Part shown: positions 30,911 to 46,200 of the stretch, in pieces
Layout: the number at the start of each line of letters is the position of its first letter
How positions within the stretch are numbered: the first letter of the stretch is position 1
NCBI RefSeq assembly: GCF_042242105.1
Contig: NC_092035.1
Coordinates: 8,087,477 to 8,151,476 of the forward strand
Direction of reading: 5' to 3'
DNA: 64,000 nucleotides
From: Pempheris klunzingeri
Taxonomy: Eukaryota > Chordata > Actinopteri > Acropomatiformes > Pempheridae
The notes under the pieces: generated by a model
Told to the model about the DNA's origin: nothing
Databases searched by the model: none
What the model saw: the letters and a program-made list of their open reading frames with translations, nothing else
Made by a program: the position numbers and the translations under genes

Positions 30911-33866
30911 GCCCAAAGCAAAAGGAGTGGGAATCAAACCCTGAATTCAAAGGCTGGTTGAAGACGTTTATTGGAAACCATACACGGGCATGCTGCCTGG
31001 ATTGTAAAGCTGATTTCTACGCCAAACTTTGTGCTATAAAAAAAAACACATGAAGTGAGATTGGAACCTGGGACCTTCTTGCTGTGAGGTAACAGTGCTA
31101 ACCACTGCTCCACCATGCTGCCCTGCTCTCTTTCATGTGATTGTGATTACTCCCCCAAACATTTATGTAAAACTTGCTGGGTTTTATTTGTTGTTTCTAT
31201 ATAGATAATAGATGGATGATGGATGGACATAAAAGACAGATAGAAAGGTGAAGCAGACGTCCTGAGGCAGGTCATTCAAGAGCAGAGAATATAACCTGTC
31301 TGTGCCTTACATGTAATCAATAAATCAGTTGGTGTTATTGGAGACTTTTCTGGTGTTTTGGAGACTCTGACATGAAAGTGAGCCCCTCCCCCTCCCAAAG
31401 CAGGTAGAAGTTTGGGTTCAGGTGTTTTGCATTTTTGAGTAGACAGCACCCCTTGTGTCCTGTAGGAGTAACTATTTATCAATGTTCCTCCACTCGTTTT
31501 TCTCTTTTTCACTGTTTTCTCTTAGTGGCAGCATGGTGGTGCAGTGGTTAGCACAGTTGTCTCCCAGCAAGAAGGTTCCAGGTTCAAATCCTGTTTTGCA
31601 TGTTCTCCCCATGCTAGCGTAGGTTCTCTCCGGCTTCCTCCCACAATCCAAAAGACATGCAAGCTGGGTTAATTGGTGACTCTAAATTGCTCATTTGTCT
31701 GTCTCTGTATGTGTTATTTTAATTTTAATGATGTACCTAATAGGCTCCATGCCTGTCCAAGCAGACAAACTACACCGACTAGAATTACGGTTATTTTAAC
31801 CTTTAAATCCTTCAAGATGCCGGAGAGAACCCACACTAGCATGGGGAGAACATGCAAACAGAAAGATTCCAGGTTCAAAACCAGGAACTGAACCTGAAAC
31901 CTTCTTGCTGAGAGGCAACCACACTAACCACAGCACCACCATGCTGCCCAAAGCAAAAGGAGTGGGAATCAAACCCTGAATTCAAAGGCTGGTTGAAGCC
32001 GTTTATTGGAGACCATACACAGGCATGCTGCCTGGATTGTAAGGCTGATTTCTACACCAAACTTTGTCATATTAAAAAAAAAGACACATCAACTGGGATT
32101 CAAACCTTGGACCTTCTTGCTGTGAGGTAACAGTGCTAACCACTGCTCCACCATGCTGCCCTTCTCTCTCTCATGTGATTGTGATTACTCCCCCAAACAT
32201 TTATGTAAAACTTGCTGGGTTTTATTTGTTGTTTCTATATAGACAATAGATGGATGATGGATGGACATAAAAGACAGATAGAAAGGTGAAGCAGACGTCC
32301 TGAGGCAGGTCATTCAAGAGCAGAGAATATAACCTGTCTGTGCCTTACATGTAATCAATAAATCAGTTGGTGTTATTGGAGACTTTTCTGGTGTTTTGGA
32401 GACTCTGACATGAAAGCACGTATCGCTCATTAATCACTAACTAACTAACTAGCAGCAGGTGCTGCCGTGAGCCCCTCCCCCTCCCAAAGCAGGTAGAAGT
32501 TTGGGTTCAGGTGTTTTGCATTTTTGAGTAGACAGCACCCCTTGTGTCCTGTAGGAGTAACTATTGATCAATGTTCCTCCACTCGTTTTCTCTTTTTTAC
32601 TGTCATTTCTTGTTGGCAGAATGGTGGTGCAGTGATTAGCACAGGTGCCTCACAACAAGAAGGTTTCAGGTTCAATTCCTAATTTTGAACTTGGATTTTT
32701 TCTGTTTGCATGTTCTCCCCATGCTTGCGTAGGTTCTCTCCGGCTTCCTCCCACAATCCAAAAGACATGCAAGCTGGGTTAATTGGTGACTCTAAATTGC
32801 CCGTTTGTCTGTCTCTGTATGTGGCCCTGTGATTGGCTGGTGACCAGTTCAGGGTGACTCTGCCTCTCGCCTGAAGTCAGCTGGGATTCCTTCCATGAAA
32901 CTGGAGGTTGCTGTAAAATGGCTCGGTATGATTCAAACCTCACCAAACTTGGCACACACATTAAGAGGCCTAAAATGAGTAATTTGCACAATTGTCCTAA
33001 ACCCAACAGCAAAAGTGTTATTTTAATTTTAATGATGTACCTAATAGGCTCCATGCCTGTCCAAGCAGACAAACTACACCAACCAGAATTACGGTTATTT
33101 TAACCTTTAAATCCTTCAAGATGCCGGAGAGAATCCACACTAGCATGGGGAGAACATGCAAACAGAAAGATTCCAGGTTCGAAACCAGGAACTGAACCTG
33201 AAACCTTCTTGCTGTGAGGCAACCGCACTAACCACAGCACCACCATGCTGCCCAAAGCAAAAGGAGTGGGAATCAAACCCTGAATTCAAAGGCTGGTTGA
33301 AGCTGTTTATTGGAGACCATACACGGGCATGCTGCCTGGATTGTAAGGCTGATTTCTACACCAAACTTTGTCATATAAAAAAAAAACACACATGAACTGG
33401 GATTCAAACCTTGGACCTTCTTGCTGTGAGGTAACAGTGCTAACCACTGCTCCACCATGCTGCTCTGCTCTCTCTCATGTGATTGTGATTACTCCCCCAA
33501 ACATTTATGTAAAACTTGCTGGGTTTTATTTGTTGTTTCTATATAGATAATAGATGGATGATGGATGGACATAAAAGAGAGATAGAAAGGTGAAGCAGAC
33601 GTCCTGAGGCAGGTCATTCAAGAGCAGAGAATATAACCTGTCTGTGCCTTACATGTAATCAATAAATCAGTTGGTGTTATTGGAGACTTTTCTGGTGTTT
33701 TGGAGACTCTGACATGAAAGTGAGCCCCTCCCCCTCCCAAAGCAGGTAGAAGTTTGGGTTCAGGTGTTTTGCATTTTTGAGTAGACAGCACCCCTTGTGT
33801 CCTGTAGGAGTAACTATTGATCAATGTTCCTCCACTCGTTTTCTCTTTTTCACTGTTTTCTCTTTT
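30911..33866 (+). repeat. Array of three ~0.6-kb blocks alternating with SINE-like pieces
   Basis: Blocks at about 30,911-31,530, 31,946-32,613 and 33,250-33,866 share 'gtgggaatcaaaccctgaattc', 'aaacatttatgtaaaacttg', 'gaggcaggtcattcaagagc' and the 'gtgttattggagacttttctgg' sequence from the composite unit. The middle block keeps about 50 bp (32,417-32,466) missing from the other two. SINE-like fragments separate them on both strands (plus at 31,527-31,725 and 32,615-32,900; minus at 30,797, 31,060, 31,815, 32,085, 33,125 and 33,395). Confidence 0.8.
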
Positions 33867-33970
33867 CATTTATCATACCTTTATACATCTTTACTCTTAA
33901 TGAGTCATTCAGAGATATGTGTTAGCACTGTTCATGTGGGATAAATAAAAACAGTGTGAAGTGTGTGTAC

Positions 33971-34583
33971 CTGCCTGTTGTGCTCTTTTCTGTCCAGGGA
34001 GCCTCATCTGGCCATTTTTGCAGCAAGCACATGAGCCAGAGCCCGTCTGCCCTGAGCCACGGCTCTGTGGAGAAATCTGGCAGTTTGAAAAGAAATGACA
34101 CAGTTAGATTATGTCCACATGCAAATGACTTCAGACTGTTTATCCATTAGTTTGAGCTGTTTCATTATTTGACTATGTCAGCCACTTTTAGTTGTCCATT
34201 TCAACCTCTTTGCTTGCTAACTAGTGTTCAGTCTTTAATACCCCTGCCAGGAATGACTGGTTTAAATTGGCGACTTTGTTTACTAATACATACGTGTCAC
34301 CATCTCCATCTTGCGTGGTCAGCAGCTCAGGGGAAGCTCCTACAACTCTCTTCACCTCTTGCTGTATTTGCCAGTGAAACAGAATGATTTTGACCCCGGT
34401 GGTTTGAGCCACTTGTCCCTGCAGAGCTGGGTGCTGCATTTGTTGTATGGTAATAGGGCTATCAGCAGGAGAAGCAGGGGGGAGTAGATTTGTGGTGTTG
34501 GAGTTTACTGGCACAAAAGGGGCCAGCAGACAAGGACTCAAATCACTGGCAGACGTTTTTGCAGATTTAAATGGATGCACCAT
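33971..34583 (-). pseudogene. nfkbiz-like (IkB-zeta) fragment, inverted copy
   Basis: Exon A' (to 34,294) encodes LFHWQIQQEVKRVVGASPEL and TTQDGDGD, with a split Thr codon at GACAC|GTATGT. A 217-bp intron follows, then exon B' (34,076 to 33,971): TFLHRAVAQGRRALAHVLAA, KMAR, a TGA stop, GSLDRKEHNRQ and a GTACAC donor in phase 0. This tracks the first ankyrin repeat of IkB-zeta, which continues ...KEHNGQ... in the vertebrate protein. Exon A' also has upstream residues absent in copy 1 and an insertion after LLPPA. One stop makes it non-functional; splice sites are intact. Its short intron is the empty site for the insertions in copy 1. Confidence 0.72.
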
Positions 34584-34654
34584 GTCGTTGTCGTCACATG
34601 AGTCATTAATCAGTGATTTTTTTCAAAAATGTGAGCATAGCTTGGGGTATTTGA

Positions 34655-34765
34655 ACAATCAGAATCAGAATCAGAATCAGAATTCCTTTAATAATCAGCA
34701 GGGGGGAAATTGCTTTTGTTACACACAGCTCCAAAAGAATAAGAATAAACTTCAAACACAAAAGT
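34655..34765 (-). mobile_element. LINE 3' end with (AATCAG)n tail
   Basis: Repeated 'aatcag' units (34,658-34,682) followed by 'aattcctttaataatc...ggggaaattgcttttgttacacacagct' match, on the minus strand, a common fish LINE 3' terminus. Confidence 0.6.
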
Positions 34766-35830
34766 AAAAAAAAAAAGGAAAACCCATAACAAGCACACCA
34801 TATTTGGAGCCACCTGTTAATGACTGGCACACTGAGAACTTATACTTTGCTGTCTGTCACATCAGTGGACGGAGGTTTAACTTTTTCCTCATCATGAAAG
34901 AACTCAAAGTTTGTCCATCCTCATAAACAAAACTAAATAGATGATGAAATGTATGAAGACATAGAGCTTTAACCCTTTTTAAATCATTTAACATACAAAA
35001 CACTCAGAATGGAGTTGGAAATCCAAACCCAACAATACATTTCATATAAGATATGTAAGTAGTATTAAATTTATCTCATTCATGTGTTTGTACAAATATA
35101 AAAGTCCAAAGTGTCCTTATTGTACTTTACCAAATCATTATTATTATTAGGCACCAAACGGTACATTATCCAATCTGTTTCAAACTTGTCGTGCTTAATA
35201 AGAGTCCCAGTCTGCTCTGTAGCACCACATAGGGGACACAGGAAGTGACATGCAACTCCTTCATGCACTGTCAAAAACCTGAGACGCATGGAAAGGTCAG
35301 TGTCCGGCAACAGGACGCAGCCAGCTCACACCCCGAGGTGCATGAAAGTGGGAGGGCCCTTCAACGCTGCTTGCAGCTTTAATTATACTTGTGTATGCTT
35401 TATATACCCACACACTTCACTAAATGTAAGAGGGACATATTGTACTTGGTACTCCACTATAAATGCATCTGCAGTTGCTATTAGTCTGAAAATCATATTT
35501 CACCTCAAACTGATGAGATGCAAACTATGACTCACAGCTAGATTTAACAGTGTGACTTTACTAAAAGTACTCTGACGCTGCTCTAACTGGACCAAACATT
35601 AAAATGTTAACACATAAATAATTGATAATATCAAACTGAGTGATTTTATAGTTCATCTTCCATTGTATTTGCTCAGCATACAGTACAGTTATATGCATTC
35701 ATGTCATACAGCCATGATTGACTTGGCCCATAAGTTTCCAACAACATATACTGTCATATATTCGGGCACCGCTGGGGGGCGCCACTGGGCCGTCACGGGG
35801 TCGCGTTACTTTGTCGTGTTCAAACGTTCC
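34766..35830. other. Intergenic, no gene seen
   Basis: AT-rich sequence without a supported exon. The minus-strand frame at 35,080-35,310 has no recognisable motif. The change from repeat island to single-copy DNA occurs here. Confidence 0.5.
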
Positions 35831-35836
35831 TGCTGA

Positions 35837-35843
35837 TATAAAA
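35837..35843 (+). promoter_or_regulatory. TATA box and likely 5'-UTR exon of the SDR gene
   Basis: TATAAAA lies in a local GC-rich context, followed about 100 bp later by a donor-like gtaagg/gtaatg (35,944-35,955). The coding ATG at 36,907 has an acceptor (acag, 36,901-36,904) only 2 bp upstream, so a non-coding first exon is required. This is the best candidate promoter for it. Confidence 0.5.
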
Positions 35844-36299
35844 CGGCCCGATGCACGCTGCTGACAGTCAAGGGAGACTTCTGCACAGCAGGGTCGAGAT
35901 CTGCACCATCCATTGTAAAGGGATATTGCGCGGATATTTAGCCAGTAAGGTAATGAACACCTTATTAAACACAGCCATTTTACTTTCGTAATGTCTTCTG
36001 TTGATTTGATGTTTCCTATCATAGCTCGGGATCAGCGCCACAGGGAGGAACAAGGAAGGTTTGTCCTGATCTAACTACAGTGGACTCAGCTCCCACTGCT
36101 GTTGCTCATATACTTGAATGTAAAGTTAGTTGGAATGAGTCCGTGGGCTCCTTATCCTGGTCTCATCGTGTCAGAGACCTTTGAAATCAGTTGCCTTCAC
36201 TAACTTGTCTGTTTGCTCTCATTGTGCAATATGACATCAACAGGCAGCGAGTAAACCATATTTACATGAAATGTCATTTCTATTTTAAACTTTGTAAAC

Positions 36300-36864
36300 T
36301 TTTACATACTAAAAGTTAGGGTATTTGTAGGGTATATTACCAAGCAAATGTACTTTTACTGGAAGGAAAATGCTCATTACTCACCTATGATATTACTGCC
36401 TCTTACCCTTACATAACACATTGTATTGCCACATACCTGCTCAGACCCTTTACTCATGTAAAGGCAGAAATACCACTGTCTGAACATACTCCGTCACCAC
36501 TAAGAGTCCTCAATAATGTAACTCAAGTAAAAGTAGTAAGTGTTATTAGCAGTGAAGTGGTATCAAAAGTATTCAGTATGGAGAATGGCTCCTTTTACAG
36601 TGTTAGATTATTATTATATTCTTTTCTTTTAATCACTAATACTTTTTAATGCTGTAGCTCATCAGTGTGGAGCCAGTTTTAAATACTAGGAGTGCTACTG
36701 TGTAGACCTGCAGTATCATTACGTGTCAGATGCAGTGAGTAAAAAGAATATTCCCTCTAAAATGTAGAGGAGTAGGGATATGCAGTAGCAGAAAAGGGAA
36801 AGTGTCAAAATTGTACTAAGGACAGTATTTGAGTCAAGGTACTGAGCTATTTCCCACCCCTGAT
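36300..36864. repeat. Degenerate fish repeat in SDR 5' intron
   Basis: Phrases such as 'gtaactcaagtaaaagtagtaag', 'ctgctcagaccctttactcatgtaaaggcagaaatac' and the closing 'gtactgagctatttcccacccctg' belong to a very common, much decayed fish inverted-repeat element. Similar wording occurs at 43,861-44,130. Confidence 0.5.
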
Positions 36865-36906
36865 GTTGAGTAGAAGTGACACTTTGCCCTGTTTGATCCC
36901 ACAGTC

Positions 36907-38325
<1,419 letters not shown>

Positions 38326-38557
38326 CTTGTACAGTTGTTGTATTCATGTGTGCACATTTAATGCAATTCAAACACAGGCTTAACCGTGTGTCCATTATTT
38401 CAGACTAAAGTCTAATTCCCTTGTACTTTTGTGTTGCCAACAACTCTGCCATAAACAGCACAATTTAAAGAAGTACTTTGTCTGTTTGTATAATATTAGG
38501 CTTCTATTACTACTGGCCAGCTCTGACACACACAGGTAATAACAGTAATCTATTTAC

Positions 38558-38563
38558 AATAAA
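38558..38563 (+). terminator. Poly(A) signal of the SDR gene
   Basis: AATAAA 233 bp after the stop codon, the first canonical signal downstream. Confidence 0.6.
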
Positions 38564-38569
38564 AAACAA

Positions 38570-39700
38570 TCAAAACAACCAAACAGGAGGAATCTGTAGA
38601 GTCATAGTGTAAAGAGAAGATGAGTGAATGTGTTTCATGGATGTTCTGTAAAAACAAGCAAAAGAAACTGCCCCCTCTGCCACCTAGCCCTTCTGCTGCT
38701 CAGTCCTTTACTGTGCACGGGGCACAGCGGGCACACGTGTGTCCTGTGCTGCTGACTGATCTCCACAGGTGTGCAGCCTCAGTGACAGAACTCAGACAGC
38801 AAAGCAAACAGGCAGCAGAAGCCGTCGCACTATGCTGCATAGGTGGGTTTTGCTCACCAGTAGTTTCAGGCATTTTCAAGGCCACCTTATCTATTGGCAG
38901 AGCTCAGACTTATCTTAGCCTTGACAATCACCATGTGTGATTGGTGAAGGAAGAGCAATAAAAAAGCAGTTTGATTACAAAGTACATGTGGAGCAGAACA
39001 CTGGTAGTTTCTGTGATCCCTCTGGAGATCCACCCCTGCCTGAAATGCACAATAGTAAATCTAAAGTTAATTCACTTCTGCTTACTACAGCGGCTAGGAA
39101 ACTCATGGTTTCATACAAGGACATCTGTCAAAAACCTCAATGAATTTGTTTTAGTTGATGCATCTATCCAGGTTAAGCAGTCTGTGTGAGTCCAGGTCAC
39201 GTTAACCATTAGGATTTGTCATTTACTGCTGAGAACGATGTGATAGCTGGAGACTATTCATAGGGTTTCTGTCACGCTTGACCATGAACCCTGCAAAATT
39301 AACATTTCATTCCACCTTGTGATCACTCAAATAAGGACGTACTTGTAATGCAGTGCTATTCAGGAAATATGGATATTTGAAAACAAGTCTGCTTTCACCT
39401 CATGAGGACCATAACATCTACATGTTTAATTTCTTTACCATTGCTTCTATAATCTAGGTCCAGATAGAGTTCAAGTTCCCCTTAAAGTTGAAACAAACAC
39501 TCATCCATTTGTTTGTCCACCTTTTATTTGAGTGTTACAAACTACAACACAGTTCAGCTCAACATTGCTCAAGACTGCCATCTTGTGGTCATTGTGGATG
39601 AGGACAGCCATTTCATTAAACTCCCTCATTAGGAACAAGATTCTAAACAGGAACTATTAAAGCTTAAAGGAAATATACAGTTGACAAGCTGTTTGTGTAA
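38570..39700. other. Intergenic, no gene seen
   Basis: Space between two convergent genes. Short open frames (for example 38,620-38,940) have no family features or flanking splice sites. Confidence 0.5.
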
Positions 39701-39709
39701 AGACAGGTT

Positions 39710-39715
39710 TTTATT
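39710..39715 (-). terminator. Poly(A) signal of atp5f1b
   Basis: AATAAA on the minus strand (tttatt on the plus), about 150 bp beyond the stop codon. Confidence 0.65.
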
Positions 39716-39866
39716 CCATCTTTCATTGGAAACGTTAAATAGAACTTTCAGGATGACGACAGGTACATTTGAATTTTGACATGTTTTACAAACCAAGTGC
39801 TCCTAACCACAGAACCTCCTCTCCTTGTTTCTCCCCTTCTCCCCACAACAGTTAGATTTCAGATGT

Positions 39867-43169
<3,303 letters not shown>

Positions 43170-43213
43170 TGTCAAAATGGCTGAAGGTGGAAAGAGACGG
43201 AGGAACTTGTGGC

Positions 43214-43219
43214 TTTATA
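43214..43219 (-). promoter_or_regulatory. TATA-like box of atp5f1b
   Basis: The minus strand reads CATTATAAAGCC, 45 bp upstream of the ATG. Initiation ~30 bp downstream would leave a very short 5' UTR, so it may be incidental. Confidence 0.35.
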
Positions 43220-43241
43220 ATGAATGGCCGCTGAGGCGAAC

Positions 43242-43284
43242 TGCGCATGCGTGCAACGTAAAAAGCCTGTGCTGAGCATGCGCA
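43242..43284. promoter_or_regulatory. Two NRF-1-like sites upstream of atp5f1b
   Basis: TGCGCATGCGT (43,242-43,252) and GCATGCGCA (43,276-43,284) resemble the palindromic NRF-1 consensus (YGCGCAYGCGCR), 73 and 107 bp upstream of the start codon. NRF-1 is an established activator of nuclear respiratory-chain genes, so the placement makes sense. The sequence match is seen; binding is inferred. Confidence 0.6.
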
Positions 43285-43289
43285 GATGT

Positions 43290-46200
43290 TCAGCACATCC
43301 AGCTGACATTCTGCCCTCCAGAGCTGGGCCTTTTGACAGTAAATGTGACTGCTGAATGACAGTCTGGACAAAAGGGTACACTAAAATATGCCATAATCTA
43401 AGTCAGTCCTTCAGTTAATGTTGATCTGGACTGGAGCGCTTGGTTTAGGCACTCCAGTGGTGTTACTGTCCCATTGGTACACAATGTCCCATGTCAAGTA
43501 GTGGTGTTCTGCTGCACCCCTGACATTTGTTGTGCATGTCTGTAGTCCCTGTTTTGCAGTTTACGGCGCTATATTTTTTTGGGGAGCTGTAAGTAGTCAT
43601 TTTGTAGTTTAAGATGTTACATACAAAACATATAATCACCTGCAAAATATGTCGCCTTTTTAAAATTCAAGCTGCACAACAGTCATATAAAGTAGTTATA
43701 ATCAGCTCCACCTCAACAAGTTACAACAATACAATATGTAAAATGACATAATGCTCTGTAATGGGCAATTCTACACACTGTTTATGATTTTAGAAGTATG
43801 TTTTACTGATAATCTACTTCTATGTATTTGCTCAATTCAAAATTTCAATGCACACCTTTGCTTAGTTACAGAGTATTTTTACAGTGAGGTGTTACCACTG
43901 TTACTCAAGTACTGGATCTGACTCGTTCTTCTACTTCTGGCTTTTAAAGTGAAATTTAGGACAATTACAAAGTATACAATAGAATAATTTATTCATTACT
44001 GTTGGGCAATCGGAAAAAAAACCAAATTTTGTTCTTTAGTCTTACTTGTTTACAGTGGTGGACACATTCCGATTATTTACCTCAAGTCAAAGTAGTCACA
44101 TACTATAAATATACTCCATTCATTCAGTTTTCCCTATGAAGTACAAAAGTATTATCAGAGCAATAAACCTAAAGTACCAAAGTGAATTTTTCATTTCACA
44201 TAATGGCAACTTTCAGAATATTATATTAACTGAAACTACTTTTAAGTTTCCTTACATACCAAATACTTTCTGCATAATACTGTCTGTATTAATTAGAATG
44301 AGCGCTGTGCATGCCCAGTGCATCCTCAGTGGAAATTAGTCCCTTGCTTACTGCTAGAATATGAGCTCATCTGAAGTTTAACAGAAGTTTGCAGTTGAGA
44401 GTTTTGAATGATGAATTTACTTCACATCAGGGGCAACTTTTAAAACACAGCAGATTGTTGAAGTATAACCTTTTTGACTTTTGATGTCTTACAAAAAGCA
44501 GTTTGTGCTTTTCAGAGGTCAGATTCAGATGTCCAGAGTTGTTAACAGCTCCACTACATAGTGATTTTCCCTCTAAACTTCTCAGACAGAGAAGTGAACT
44601 AGCACTTTTAATTCAAAACCTGAAGGACATGTTCCATAATTTTTCTTGAGCAAGAATTTTAATTCCTAATTTCCTAGAGATGGTGAGTCCACCATATCTA
44701 CACTAGAGGGCGCCACTGCACCAAAAGAGACAGAATGTTTAGAAGCTAGCTTTGTGCATGTGTATGTTAGTGTACAAGTGTGTGTGCATGTGTGTGTGTT
44801 TGACAAATGGTTTTTCATTGTAGAAGGCTTAAATCGTCTTTGTGTCTTATCCTCAGTTTAAAGTATAATGTTAAACATGTACAGTGTTCTCTGGCACATT
44901 CAGTGGTTTGCTCCTGTTGTGTATATGTATGAGTGATGCAGTCTGCATTATAGTACATATTCTTTGTTCTTATCAGCACACTGTTCTGCCCAGTAGTCTC
45001 CCAAATTCAAGTTCAAGTTCAACATTTGTAAGATATCAGATAAAGCCTTGGTATTCCTTTGGCTTTCCTTTGTTTTAGCAGACACCCACTGATGCTTTGG
45101 ATATTACAGTAAATGATTGAACCAGTCTTGGCATCACTCCTCCTACCCACATGCTATCTGACTCTCTGCAGGCATAGATACATCTCTACTAGTCTGTATT
45201 TGTCTGTGAAAACATAGCACATATTTGAATAAAGCATCGTGTGGATGCCCCAAAGTGAAGTCTGATGAGTGATGGTTGAGAATAGTTTGTGCTGCCAGGA
45301 ATTTGAGGTTTGTGTTGTTGCAGTATTACAGGCACGCGTAGAAGTTGACATGAATTGTCAGCATCTTTAATGTCACTTAATGACGATTGTGAAATTATAG
45401 CTATGGGAACAATATTGATGCACTTGGCAATATTCCCCCAAAAGTTTCCATGTGTTTGGAACAATTGCGCTTGTGCTGCGGTTACTGTAGCTACAGTGAT
45501 AAGGCTGAATGAGTTCATATCAGAGTGAGAGGCCAGGTGATGCAGGAATGGGCATGTTCCTCAACAGGATCCAGTGCAGCAGATGCCAATGTTTAAACAG
45601 GTCTGCTTCTCCTGTCATTAGAGAAGTTTGTTGGCCCACTAGGGAGTTCTGTGGAGTGGTTCTGTATTTGAATCCAAAACAATAACCTTTATTCAAACAT
45701 CTCAAATGAATGCCACACCTGTGTATTGTCTGCCGGGTCTCATAAAACCTCCCCTTCTTCATACTTGGGACAGTCTGACAGCAGGCGACCTTTCACCTTC
45801 TGCAGACATGTTCCATGCTGTGCTTGTGAGGAAACAATTTTCTTTTTTTGTTGTTGTTTTTTCACCAAAGACCTCAAAGGTGATGAGAGTGCGTCGTAGT
45901 GATCGATTGAAGCAGATGGTAGCTTACAGCACCACACTGGTGAAGTTCGTAAAATCCTTTTTATTATCTTGGTCCTCTTCGCCTTGCTAACAGCACGGCT
46001 CCAGGAAGTGTAGCAATGGTCAATCATTGGTCTAGACTGAAATATCTCAACAACTCTCAGATGGCTTGTCCTGAGATCTCATTCAGACATTTGTGGTTTC
46101 CAGAGGACGAACCTTTGAGCTTTCCCTAACTTTTGCGCCACCATGAAGTTGATATTTGTCATTTGAGTTGCCATGACATTTGGTATGCACTACTTTTCAT

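Noticed and set aside
30911..33866. CRISPR-like or satellite array
   Set aside because: Repeats are ~0.6 kb, unevenly spaced and separated by SINE-like sequence; the organism is a vertebrate.
35080..35310. 76-codon minus-strand frame
   Set aside because: No recognisable motif and no splice or promoter context; probably chance.
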